Source of the DNA: Burkholderiales bacterium | Lineage (GTDB): Bacteria > Pseudomonadota > Gammaproteobacteria > Burkholderiales > UBA11063 | DNA: 6,605 nucleotides | Direction of reading: 5' to 3' | Assembly: GCA_020697025.1 (NCBI GenBank) | Contig: JAJFBO010000062.1 | Coordinates: 1 to 6,605, forward strand | Translations under genes and position numbers: made by a program | Shown here: positions 1 through 5,690 of the stretch, piece after piece | Layout of the letters: each line of letters begins with the position of its first letter | Position numbering within the stretch: position 1 is the stretch's first letter | The notes under the pieces: generated by a model | What the model saw: only the letters and a program-made list of their open reading frames with translations | Told to the model about the DNA's origin: nothing | The model's database searches: none

Positions 1-445
1 AAACCTATCTTCAGTGATTGAGGAGATATTACTTGAGAAAAAATATGTGTATAAAAATTTGAATATAAAATTCTTTTATATCCCACCAATATATGTTAAA
101 GATTGTTTAATTCAGAGTGAAAATGATGATTTAAAGCGGATGCTGTCAAATATTATTAATAATGCAGTAGAGGCCTGCGATGAAAATGGCATAATCCACG
201 TATCACTTGAATTAAAAAACAAAATACTTTATTTGAACATAGTTGACAATGGCAAAGGAATGCCTGATGAAGTACTACAAAAACTGAGAAATAGTATTAC
301 AATAACATTTGGAAAAGAAAATGGACAGGGGATTGGCCTTGGGCAAATTAGAGAAACAGTAACTAAACTGTGTGGCAGCTTAACAATAAAATCGATTCTT
401 GGTATAGGAACTGAGATACAAATAATATTGCCTTGCTATATATAG
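1..445 (+). CDS. Sensor-less histidine kinase, 3' part (HATPase_c domain); 5' end outside window
   Basis: This is the C-terminal ATP-binding half of a two-component histidine kinase. The reading frame is open from base 2, and the residues before the GTG at 14 (N-L-S-S) still match the paralogue at 2084-2776, so that GTG is not the real start and the gene runs in from the left. Visible motifs are an N box (RMLSNIINNAVEA), a G1 box (VDNGKGMP), a G2 box (GQGIGLGQI) and a G3 region (LGIGTEIQIILP). All catalytic-domain boxes look intact. Over 147 residues a hand alignment with the second kinase gives about 65% identity without gaps, so the two are duplicates. The H box would lie left of the window. 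No membrane segment or sensor domain is seen in this part. By family knowledge it binds ATP and phosphorylates a His in its own DHp domain. Confident in the domain; target unknown. Confidence 0.9.
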   Translation, partial: NLSSVIEEILLEKKYVYKNLNIKFFYIPPIYVKDCLIQSENDDLKRMLSNIINNAVEACDENGIIHVSLELKNKILYLNIVDNGKGMPDEVLQKLRNSITITFGKENGQGIGLGQIRETVTKLCGSLTIKSILGIGTEIQIILPCYI

Positions 446-459
446 CAAGATAGCTTTTT
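432..459 (+). terminator. Palindrome over the kinase stop codon followed by a T run; probable intrinsic terminator
   Basis: Bases 432-449 (CTTGCTATATATAGCAAG) form a perfect 18-base palindrome, which folds as a 7-bp stem with a TATA loop. The TAG stop codon (443-445) sits inside its right arm. After a five-base gap there is a run of five T (455-459) and then ATTTT. This fits a Rho-independent terminator for the upstream kinase gene, though the gap between stem and T run is longer than ideal and the stem is AT-rich. A second weak stem (466-485, AGC-CACA against TGTG-GCT) follows. Confidence 0.45.
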
Positions 460-535
460 AATTTTAGCACACACTACCTGTGGCTGTTAAAATGTTCTGT
501 ATTTACTACAAATATTTGGCTTTGTGCATTATTAT

Positions 536-780
536 TTAGTCATTGTTTTTGGTTATTAAGCCAGTCAGCCAGGCTTCCTTTATAGGTTTAGCTTTATTTT
601 CCATATCGCTAAAAGATATAATAATTACCGGAATTTTATTATTAATCCCTCCAAATTTTTCTACTTGTTCTTTAGCTTTTTCAAATCCTAGCATCTGATA
701 GGTAACCTCGGCTTCCAGAGTTTCCATAACCAATAGCTGTGATAATAGCAAAAAAAGCATCATTAAAGTTAATTTCCAAA
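536..780 (-). pseudogene. Decayed response-regulator receiver (REC) domain, frameshifted
   Basis: On the minus strand an open frame of 75 codons (763 to 536) ends in a recognisable second half of a receiver domain: a segment like EVTYQMLGFEKAKEQ, then beta-4 (KIPVIIISFSD), then ENKAKPIKEAWLTGLITKN, corresponding to the usual EAG-x-x-G-(hydrophobic)-T-K-P of receivers attached to ArcB-like hybrid kinases. Its first 17 or so residues (MMLFLLLSQLLVMETLE) do not fit. Another minus frame across 779 to about 710 reads LEINFNDAFFAIITAIGYGN, which fits the preceding beta-3 segment, where the family has D-A-I-I-T-D-I-G. So a frameshift near 700-725 splits the domain, and the phospho-acceptor Asp is replaced by Ala. 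The final TKP is TKN. The N-terminal acidic cluster is absent; a stop occurs near 825 in the relevant frame. I read this as a remnant of a receiver or of the tail of a hybrid kinase. Recognition rests on motif pattern, not on a database search. Confidence 0.6.
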
Positions 781-1017
781 GTACTTATATCTTGTATACT
801 AAATATTGGAAATCTCGAATATCGCTAGAGAACAGCCAAATACTTCATATAAGTTAATTTTCGTGGTATTTATTTACTATACTAATTATATTATTGTAAG
901 CTAGGCTAATCTGCCAGAGTTTTTTTATGAGTTATAAAACTTATAGTATTATGATTAACTATTATTTCATGAACTAAAATGGTAAAATATTTATAATTGT
1001 AAATATAATTGCCTTAA

Positions 1018-1800
1018 CTATCCGAATTTAATAGCAAGTAGATTTAAGAGTTCATTTCTGTTAATAGTTTTAGTTTTAAATTTAAGTTGGTTAATATAAT
1101 CTTCAACTGTACGAAATGAAATATTCAAATATTCTCCGATTTGCTTAGCTGTATAACCTCTTAATAATAAAGGAATACAATCTAATTCCCTTTTGGTAAA
1201 GTCGTAACTATAAATTGATGCTAAAAATGAAATTTTATCAATATTATTTACCGGATTAAACTTTAATTGATTTTCTTGCCAATCTCTGACTTTAAGCCTA
1301 AATGGATTAACTTTATCAAATAATACTGCTGCGCTATTGTGAAAATTAGCCAGAAACTTATCCAGCAAATAAAGATTACTTAGATATTTGTTTATAACAT
1401 TTTTATCATTAGTAGTAGTTCCTAAAAAAAAGAATTCACAACCATCGGGGCATGGCTCAACTAGAGTAATCCCATAATTAATATTAAATTTTCTAGTTTC
1501 TTGAAGAATTATATTATGAGTATCAATATTTGACCATATTATTCTGTTTTTATAGTAGTTACAAGCTGGCAGTTCAAATACACTTTGTAGGTATAACCTA
1601 TGTTTTAGATAATGGCGGTACCAGTTAGGGATATTAGTTAACCTAATATGAGAGCCATCATTAAAAGTCTTGTGATAATTAAAGCTATTTAACCCAAAGT
1701 AATTACTTAATGGATCAATAACCTGATTAATTTCCTCAACCAAATTAAAAAAGATGTGATTTTCGAAATCAATATCTTTATAACTATTAAGTAATTCCAT
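1018..1800 (-). CDS. LuxR-family transcriptional regulator (autoinducer-binding-like N-terminus, C-terminal GerE HTH)
   Basis: A 260-residue DNA-binding regulator. The C-terminal third (about residues 201-252) is a textbook LuxR/GerE helix-turn-helix: FTKRELDCIPLLLRG, then YTAKQIGEYLNIS, then FRTVEDYINQLKFKT, with the acidic residue after the first K-R and the G before the second helix conserved. The N-terminal 190 residues (YFGLNSFNYHKTF, NIPNWYRHYLKHRLY, PDGCEFFFLGTTT) resemble the ligand/autoinducer-binding-like domain of LuxR proteins common in Legionella-type bacteria; no ligand can be named. Start choice: a GTG at 1813-1815 would give five more residues but overlaps the ribosome site itself. 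The ATG at 1798-1800 has a strong GGAGG eight bases upstream, so I use it. No luxI-type synthase is present in the window. The gene is divergent from the kinase at 2084. Expected role is cytoplasmic transcriptional control; target genes are unknown. Confidence 0.88.
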   Translation of the reverse strand: MELLNSYKDIDFENHIFFNLVEEINQVIDPLSNYFGLNSFNYHKTFNDGSHIRLTNIPNWYRHYLKHRLYLQSVFELPACNYYKNRIIWSNIDTHNIILQETRKFNINYGITLVEPCPDGCEFFFLGTTTNDKNVINKYLSNLYLLDKFLANFHNSAAVLFDKVNPFRLKVRDWQENQLKFNPVNNIDKISFLASIYSYDFTKRELDCIPLLLRGYTAKQIGEYLNISFRTVEDYINQLKFKTKTINRNELLNLLAIKFG

Positions 1801-1874
1801 TATTAAAACCTCCACCGTATTTTACACGGATGGTTAATTATTTCAGTATATATTATACTTCTGGCAATGGATTG

Positions 1875-1883
1875 ATTATATCA
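1875..1883 (-). promoter_or_regulatory. Candidate extended -10 promoter for the LuxR gene
   Basis: On the minus strand the sequence reads TGATATAAT, an exact TGn-TATAAT extended -10 element. It would start transcription near base 1868, about 68 bases ahead of the LuxR start codon. No good -35 hexamer is seen at 17 bases, which extended -10 promoters tolerate. A second TATAAT on the same strand lies nearer the gene (about 1852-1857) without a -35. The region is very AT-rich, so chance matches are possible. Confidence 0.4.
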
Positions 1884-1888
1884 CATCC

Positions 1889-1952
1889 ATTACTTCGATA
1901 AAATAAACACAGCACAATTTTGCCTGTTGCGCCTATGAACATAGAAGTAATG
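1889..1952. repeat. 9-bp inverted repeat CATTACTTC / GAAGTAATG in the divergent intergenic region
   Basis: CATTACTTC at 1888-1896 is repeated in exact inverse orientation as GAAGTAATG at 1944-1952, centre to centre about 56 bases. The left copy lies just upstream of the candidate -10 of the LuxR gene. The arrangement could be a pair of operator sites for a regulator acting on both divergent genes; the spacing is close to a whole number of helical turns, but this is inference. Confidence 0.35.
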
Positions 1953-2038
1953 ACTTAACTTTTACAAAGGAAAACTCTATGTATTTTTAATTATTTATAA
2001 TTAACATGGCGAAGAACTGATTTTCATTAAAGGTAAAG

Positions 2039-2067
2039 TTGATATAAAAAATTGTAAATTAGATAAT
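2039..2067 (+). promoter_or_regulatory. Candidate sigma-70 promoter before kinase 2
   Basis: TTGATA (2039-2044), a 17-base spacer and GATAAT (2062-2067) each match five of six consensus positions. The predicted start point (about 2074) would fall on the ribosome binding site (GGGAG, 2073-2077), leaving a leader of only about ten bases, so either the mRNA is nearly leaderless or this match is accidental and the real promoter lies further upstream. Confidence 0.35.
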
Positions 2068-2083
2068 TAATTGGGAGATAAAA

Positions 2084-2776
2084 ATGTTAGTTACAGAACA
2101 AAAAATTAGTAAAACAAGTCTACTCGAAGGACTAAAAATGGGAGTACATGATATTCGTTCGCCCATTACATTTTTAAAAGTTATTCAAACTACTGCTACA
2201 AATTTATCCACAAAGGAAAAAAACTTACTTGAGGCTGCGACTGATAGAATTATTCGAATAGTTGATTCAATGGCAAAGTTATTATATTGTAACTCTGAAA
2301 ATTATTCTGAGGTCAGTAAAGTGGAAGTTATAAATTTATCTTTAGTAATTGAAAGAGTCTTATTTGAGAAACAATATGAATATAAAAATATGAATATAAA
2401 ATTTTCTTATGTAGCTCCAGTATATGCTGATGATTGTTTAGTTCACAGTAGAATTGACGATTTAGAACGGATGCTGTCCAATCTACTAAATAATGCAGTA
2501 GAAGCTTCTGAAGAAAATTGCACAATCAACATATCAATTGAATTAAAAAATAAAATGCTTTATCTACGCATTGTTGATAATGGAAAAGGTATACCAGTTG
2601 AAATACTACAAAAATTAAGAAATGGTATTACTATAACTTTTGGGAAAAAAAGTGGTCAGGGCATGGGTTTTCAACAAATTAAGCAGGCAGTAACAAAATT
2701 AGGCGGTAGATTAACAATAAACTCGGTTTTTGGTACTGGCTCTGAAATACAGATAATATTGCCAACCATTATGTAG
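2084..2776 (+). CDS. Stand-alone histidine kinase (HisKA + HATPase_c, no sensor domain)
   Basis: A complete 230-residue soluble kinase core. The H box lies almost at the N-terminus: GVHDIRSPI with His22 as phospho-acceptor, in the family form H-x-x-R-x-P. A second DHp helix follows (about 45-67, ATDRIIRIVDSMAKLL). The ATPase domain has an N box at 128-141 (ERMLSNLLNNAVEA, with N133 and N137), a G1 box D165-x-G-x-G169, a G2 box GQGMG (191-195) and G3 FGTGS (216-220). There is no transmembrane, PAS, GAF or HAMP segment, so input must come through a partner or via the short N-terminal 20 residues. The start is supported by GGGAG seven bases before the ATG. It is a paralogue of the truncated kinase at the left edge. 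No cognate response regulator is adjacent; the only receiver in the window is broken. The LuxR gene upstream is divergent. Family identity is firm; pathway unknown. Confidence 0.93.
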   Translation: MLVTEQKISKTSLLEGLKMGVHDIRSPITFLKVIQTTATNLSTKEKNLLEAATDRIIRIVDSMAKLLYCNSENYSEVSKVEVINLSLVIERVLFEKQYEYKNMNIKFSYVAPVYADDCLVHSRIDDLERMLSNLLNNAVEASEENCTINISIELKNKMLYLRIVDNGKGIPVEILQKLRNGITITFGKKSGQGMGFQQIKQAVTKLGGRLTINSVFGTGSEIQIILPTIM

Positions 2777-3000
2777 TTATTATTTCATTAGAGATGCGTT
2801 AAGGGTTTTAATAGAAAATGCTTTTTACATTTGAAACAATGGAGAGTTATTCCTACACTCCATGCCAAAATATTAGATTATATATAGCTGCGGACCAGTA
2901 TATAGTATTTAATTTCGTGGGGTAAGCTAATTTGACAGCAATCAATCAAAGACTACCCATATAATACCCATTATAATTACATTATTAATAAGTGAAGGGG

Positions 3001-3176
3001 TTATATTAATAAATTGTGGGAAAAAGGAAGCAAAAAAAATAATATCTTTGGGGTTTGATACTCCAACCAAATACCATGTTTAAATCCGCCTTTTATCATT
3101 TCAACTTTGATATTTTGCAAGTTAGTTGTATTTAAATAAGAAGATACTACTGCAATAATTGATTTAGCACTAAAAA
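3001..3176 (-). pseudogene. Possible remnant coding frame, unrecognised
   Basis: On the minus strand a frame of about 57 codons without a stop reads as credible protein: AKSIIAVVSSYLNTT, LQNIKVEMIKGGFKHG, then IWLEYQTPK, after which a long A/T homopolymer tract gives low-complexity residues up to a stop at 3001-3003. There is no good start codon with a ribosome site at its upstream end; a stop lies directly before it. The balanced residue mix in the middle contrasts with the surrounding low-complexity translation and suggests an old C-terminal gene fragment, perhaps frameshifted in the run of eight A at about 3032-3039. I do not recognise the family. It may also be a chance open frame. Confidence 0.25.
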
Positions 3177-3446
3177 AATTAAATATATAATATTATATAA
3201 TTTTTTCTCAAACTATGAGTGAAGGTTATAGTTAAAATTCATAAACTGTAAAAAAATAAAAGATCATCAAAATGGTAAATCAAGGTTTTTTACTTGATCA
3301 ACATACTAATCTATTCTTCTAAAAAGCCTTATAAAACTAATTTTCCAAAAAACAACATACTTAATTTCTGATTTTTATATTTGTACCAAAAATATCAATA
3401 ATTTTTCTAATTCAATTTATTGTTCTAATAAATGCTATAAACCTGA

Positions 3447-3528
3447 TACAGACTTTTAAAAATAGCTCCTAGGCTGTATCATAGTACAGCCTATCAAACT
3501 TGATAAGTCATAATTTAAACAGTCTGTA
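3447..3528. repeat. Nested inverted repeat: four alternating copies of TACAG(A/C)CT
   Basis: The 8-mer TACAGACT occurs at 3447-3454 and inverted as AGTCTGTA at 3521-3528. Nested inside is AGGCTGTA (3471-3478) with TACAGCCT (3485-3492), which form a 9-bp hairpin with a six-base loop when the flanking T-A pair is included. Directly after comes TATCAA-AC-TTGATA (about 3493-3506). So one motif is present four times in alternating orientation over 82 bases and can fold as an outer stem enclosing two hairpins. It may be the footprint of a small mobile element, a structured RNA, or a clustered binding site. No transposase is present. Confidence 0.5.
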
Positions 3529-3551
3529 AGCATAGAGCTCCAATATATATC

Positions 3552-3571
3552 AAGCTTAAAATACTAAGCTT
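3552..3571. repeat. 7-bp perfect hairpin AAGCTTA / TAAGCTT
   Basis: AAGCTTA (3552-3558) and TAAGCTT (3565-3571) pair perfectly across a six-base loop. The right arm is followed by a short TTATT, so it could serve as a weak terminator on the plus strand, but no gene reads into it. The AT content makes short palindromes common here. Confidence 0.3.
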
Positions 3572-3810
3572 TATTAAAATATAGTTTAACTCGTAAAATG
3601 ATATAATAATAAACTTTTTTCATAAATCCCTTAAATTAAGTGATTAATTTTAAAAAAAATGTATTAAAATCTACCCATTAGATGAATTTAATGAAATATA
3701 AAAGCAACAGTGAATATAAAATTCTTATTTTATATTAAGTTACTTACAAAAGGAGATGTAGCTGTTAATTTTGAGTATGGTATTTACTAAAAATATTATT
3801 AAGTAAAATT

Positions 3811-3900
3811 ATATCCGTGAAAGTTCATTTTTCGAACAAAGCATTTGTGAAGTGCTTTGTAGAAAGGCATTCCCTGAGTGCTAAGAATTTTCACGGATGC
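3811..3900 (+). other. Compact multi-hairpin element upstream of the PAS regulator (possible structured RNA or DNA hairpin repeat)
   Basis: A 14-bp closing stem joins 3813-3826 (ATCCGTGAAAGTTC) with 3885-3898 (GAATTTTCACGGAT), with one G-U pair. Inside it is a hairpin CAAAGCA (3837-3843) with TGCTTTG (3853-3859), extendable by three more pairs to a GTG triloop, and a weaker hairpin at 3866-3882. The two inner hairpins resemble each other (CATT...TGA-GTGCT in both), as if duplicated. The element is about 90 bases and ends 82 bases before the PAS gene start, so it could be in the 5' leader. There is no T run after it, so it is not a standard terminator. It does not match the riboswitch cores, tRNA, or integron attC core sites that I know. 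Strand is assigned by the downstream gene only. Confidence 0.55.
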
Positions 3901-3982
3901 AATTAGATTTAAACGTATAAAATTAAAAAAATTATAAGATAATCTGCAATAACTTTTTATATTTTTAAATACATTCTATAAG

Positions 3983-4777
3983 ATGCAAAAACCTAAGATG
4001 AATTTTATGCAAATTTTAAATACTCAGCAAAATAAGCTTTATACTGATCAAGAATATTTGACAGAATATATACAGGCTTTTTACCGTATATACACTGATG
4101 AAATAGCTTGTGTAAGAAATATTAAATCTCAGTATATAGCGGCAACTGATAACTTTGCCAAATTAGTTGGAGTTGATCCAAGAGGCATTATTATGAAAAC
4201 TGATAAGGATCTTCCTCGTCATATTGCTAAGTACGCACAGATATTTTATAAATACGATAAAATAGTCTGGACTATGAAAAAGCAGATAACCTGCCTGGAT
4301 ATTAATGAATATGCAAATGGTATTGGTGTTTATGTTTTTTATAAAAAACCAATAATTAATCCCCATACAGGTAAAGTGCTTGGAATTTTATATCTTGCCC
4401 AAAAGTACAAAGCCAATAATATGGTCAAAACATTTTTGGATATGCATAAAAATACAGCAATTACACATACTCCGCCAGATATTATAAATACCGACTATGA
4501 AATAACATTGGGAGTTAAGCAATCAGAAATTCTATTTTGCATGACTCTTGGATTGAAAGAGGATAAAGTAATTGCTGACTTTATTAATCAGATTAAGGGA
4601 TCAAGTTATACTAATGCTACAATTAATAATGCAATTAAAGAATTATACAAAAAATTTAGCACTAATTCGAGAGATGGACTAATCCAGTTGGCATTTACTG
4701 GAAATTATCATCTAAATGTTCCTAAGACATTAATTAAGTACGGTACATATTTAATGGATAGTACATCTTTAGAATGA
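3983..4777 (+). CDS. PAS-domain regulator with divergent LuxR-like HTH
   Basis: A 264-residue cytoplasmic protein. Residues about 38-142 form a PAS domain: IACVRNIKSQYIAATDNFAKLVG followed by KTDKDLP, the typical PAS entry, and ending in GKVLGILYLAQ. Residues about 178-237 look like a GerE-type HTH: LGVKQSEILFCMTLGLKEDKVIADF, then an extra stretch (INQIKGSSYTN), then ATINNAIKELYKKFSTNSRDGLIQLAF, matching the family's T-V-x-x-H-(x)n-K-(x)n-R-x-x-L-I pattern. The insertion between the scaffold and recognition helices is unusual. No receiver domain or membrane segment is present. I infer a one-component sensor that binds a small ligand or cofactor in PAS and regulates transcription. The start is uncertain: the ATG at 3983 and the in-frame ATGs at 3998 and 4007 all lack a good ribosome site. 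The structured element at 3811-3900 lies upstream. PAS call firm, HTH call moderate. Confidence 0.8.
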   Translation: MQKPKMNFMQILNTQQNKLYTDQEYLTEYIQAFYRIYTDEIACVRNIKSQYIAATDNFAKLVGVDPRGIIMKTDKDLPRHIAKYAQIFYKYDKIVWTMKKQITCLDINEYANGIGVYVFYKKPIINPHTGKVLGILYLAQKYKANNMVKTFLDMHKNTAITHTPPDIINTDYEITLGVKQSEILFCMTLGLKEDKVIADFINQIKGSSYTNATINNAIKELYKKFSTNSRDGLIQLAFTGNYHLNVPKTLIKYGTYLMDSTSLE

Positions 4778-4959
4778 TTAATAATCTCTAGAGACTAATT
4801 TAAATAATTTTATAATATATATACAATATAATTTAGCTATCCAAATTATAATGAATTTATCAAATTAATTTCGGGTATGGTACTAAAAATTCTGAGGAAT
4901 TTAGGTTATCTAAAAAATATGGTTGAATTGATGCTAAAATACTCTATGTCACTGTAATA

Positions 4960-4978
4960 ACTAATTATATTTATTAGT
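4960..4978. repeat. Inverted repeat ACTAAT / ATTAGT upstream of the lipoprotein promoter
   Basis: ACTAAT (4960-4965) and ATTAGT (4973-4978) are exact inverse copies with a seven-base spacer. The pair covers the place where the -35 region of the lipoprotein promoter would lie, so it could be an operator. The sequence is AT-rich and the match may be chance. Confidence 0.25.
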
Positions 4979-4990
4979 ATTTTAAATAAA

Positions 4991-4999
4991 TGGTATAAT
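4991..4999 (+). promoter_or_regulatory. Extended -10 promoter for the lipoprotein gene
   Basis: TGGTATAAT is an exact TGn-TATAAT extended -10 box. The -35 equivalent (TTATTA, 17 bases upstream) is weak, as is usual for this promoter class. Transcription would begin near 5006, giving a leader of about 27 bases that contains a good ribosome site (GGAGA, 5022-5026) seven bases before the ATG. The lipoprotein therefore appears to be transcribed on its own. Confidence 0.6.
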
Positions 5000-5032
5000 T
5001 CCAGCTTTTATTATTAATAATGGAGAATACTC

Positions 5033-5683
5033 ATGCCAAAATTTCAATTTACTACATGCATAAACTTTACTGTAATACCATTAATAGCTACTATATTAGC
5101 AGCTTGCAGCAGTGGTTCAACGACTGTAAATACGACAATTGTCCAATGTAACTTACCGATTTTTACTCCCCAAATAGGCCAGCAATTATTGGACTCATGG
5201 GCGGCAGGCTTACAAAAATATAGTGCAAATAATAATCCCGATATATATTCCAGCGCTGGCTATTTTACAATGTCTTACTATACTAATGATGCTACGCTGT
5301 TGCCTACAGTTAGCTCACAACAACGTGATGGTACACAACAAATTTATAATTATTTTATTGGTTTTTTGGCAAAAAATCCAGTAATGAGTTTACCTAAATC
5401 GGAGTCAACAACTTTTACTCCATTAGGCTGCGGATATGGCGCTGCTGATGGTTACTATGACTTTATTTTAAACCCGGATACTACTAATGAAACGCATATT
5501 GTAAATGCCAGATTTACTTTTGTTTATGGTTATGAAAGCCAACCCTTTAATGAGCAGGCGGTGGTTGAATCAGGTCCATCTATGGGCCAAACTATAACTC
5601 AAACAAATAAGCCGGGTTGGTATATTTTTATACAACAATCTTCTGTACTGCCTCCTTATGAAAGTGATAAAATCAATTACTAA
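5033..5683 (+). CDS. Lipoprotein with CaMKII-association-domain / SnoaL-like fold
   Basis: A 216-residue exported lipoprotein. Residues 1-25 are a signal peptide with hydrophobic core and lipobox L-A-A-C (Cys25 lipidated); Ser at +2 predicts outer-membrane sorting. After a short linker the body follows the CaMKII-AD-like branch of the NTF2/SnoaL superfamily: DATLLPTVS (86-94), Arg98, IYNYFIGFLAKNP (104-116), a GYYDF strand (140-144), ARFTFVY (159-165), and a terminal strand GWYIFIQQSSVLPP (195-208). In the family as I know it the last strand reads W-x-I-x-x-H-H-S-S-x-x-P; here the two His are Gln, so any binding role of those His is lost or changed. About 25 extra residues (167-193) sit between the last two strands. 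The start has GGAGA seven bases upstream. The fold is usually dimeric or oligomeric and may bind a small ligand; the substrate is unknown. Not linked to tsaC, with which it is convergent. Confidence 0.82.
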   Translation: MPKFQFTTCINFTVIPLIATILAACSSGSTTVNTTIVQCNLPIFTPQIGQQLLDSWAAGLQKYSANNNPDIYSSAGYFTMSYYTNDATLLPTVSSQQRDGTQQIYNYFIGFLAKNPVMSLPKSESTTFTPLGCGYGAADGYYDFILNPDTTNETHIVNARFTFVYGYESQPFNEQAVVESGPSMGQTITQTNKPGWYIFIQQSSVLPPYESDKINY

Positions 5684-5690
5684 AAGCTAC

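Larger units (their letters stand above)
2777..3982. other. 1.2-kb gene-poor, AT-rich stretch with remnants and hairpins
   Basis: I find no convincing intact gene on either strand across these 1,206 bases. It contains possible coding remnants (3001-3176 minus, listed separately; and about 3682-3789 plus, where a short ATG frame stops and a neighbouring frame reads LLTKGDVAVNFEYGIY before a stop), and three sets of inverted repeats (3447-3528, 3552-3571, 3811-3900). A 16-base string TGAATATAAAATTCTT near 3711 also occurs near base 60 inside the truncated kinase, but its flanks do not align, so it is probably chance. No tRNA, rRNA or CRISPR pattern is visible. The stretch looks like eroded accessory DNA. 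Confidence 0.6.

Noticed and set aside
2328..2525. 65-codon open frame on the minus strand inside kinase 2
   Set aside because: It lies wholly within a well-supported histidine kinase on the other strand and shows no motif or ribosome site.
2850..2880. Possible second start of the lipoprotein gene (ATGCCAAAAT, as at 5033)
   Set aside because: Only about ten bases match, a stop follows after four codons, and no downstream similarity to the lipoprotein is seen.
3279..3298. Inverted repeat ATCAAG / CTTGAT
   Set aside because: Six bases with an eight-base spacer is expected by chance in a 1.2-kb AT-rich stretch; no gene is positioned to use it.
3708..3730. Decayed third kinase copy, from a 16-base match to the left kinase
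   Set aside because: The match does not extend into flanking sequence and the neighbouring frames show none of the ATPase boxes.
3811..3900. tRNA gene or integron attC site
   Set aside because: The cloverleaf-like outline lacks a T-arm sequence, anticodon arm geometry and a CCA end; the conserved attC core ends (RYYYAAC / GTTRRRY) are absent and no integrase is nearby.
4163..4366. 67-codon open frame on the minus strand inside the PAS gene
   Set aside because: Shadow of the PAS coding region; composition dominated by I, N and F from AT-rich antisense.
4787..4800. Terminator after the PAS gene around TCTCTAGAGA
   Set aside because: The palindrome has no loop room; refolding leaves three strong pairs plus mismatches and no clean T run.
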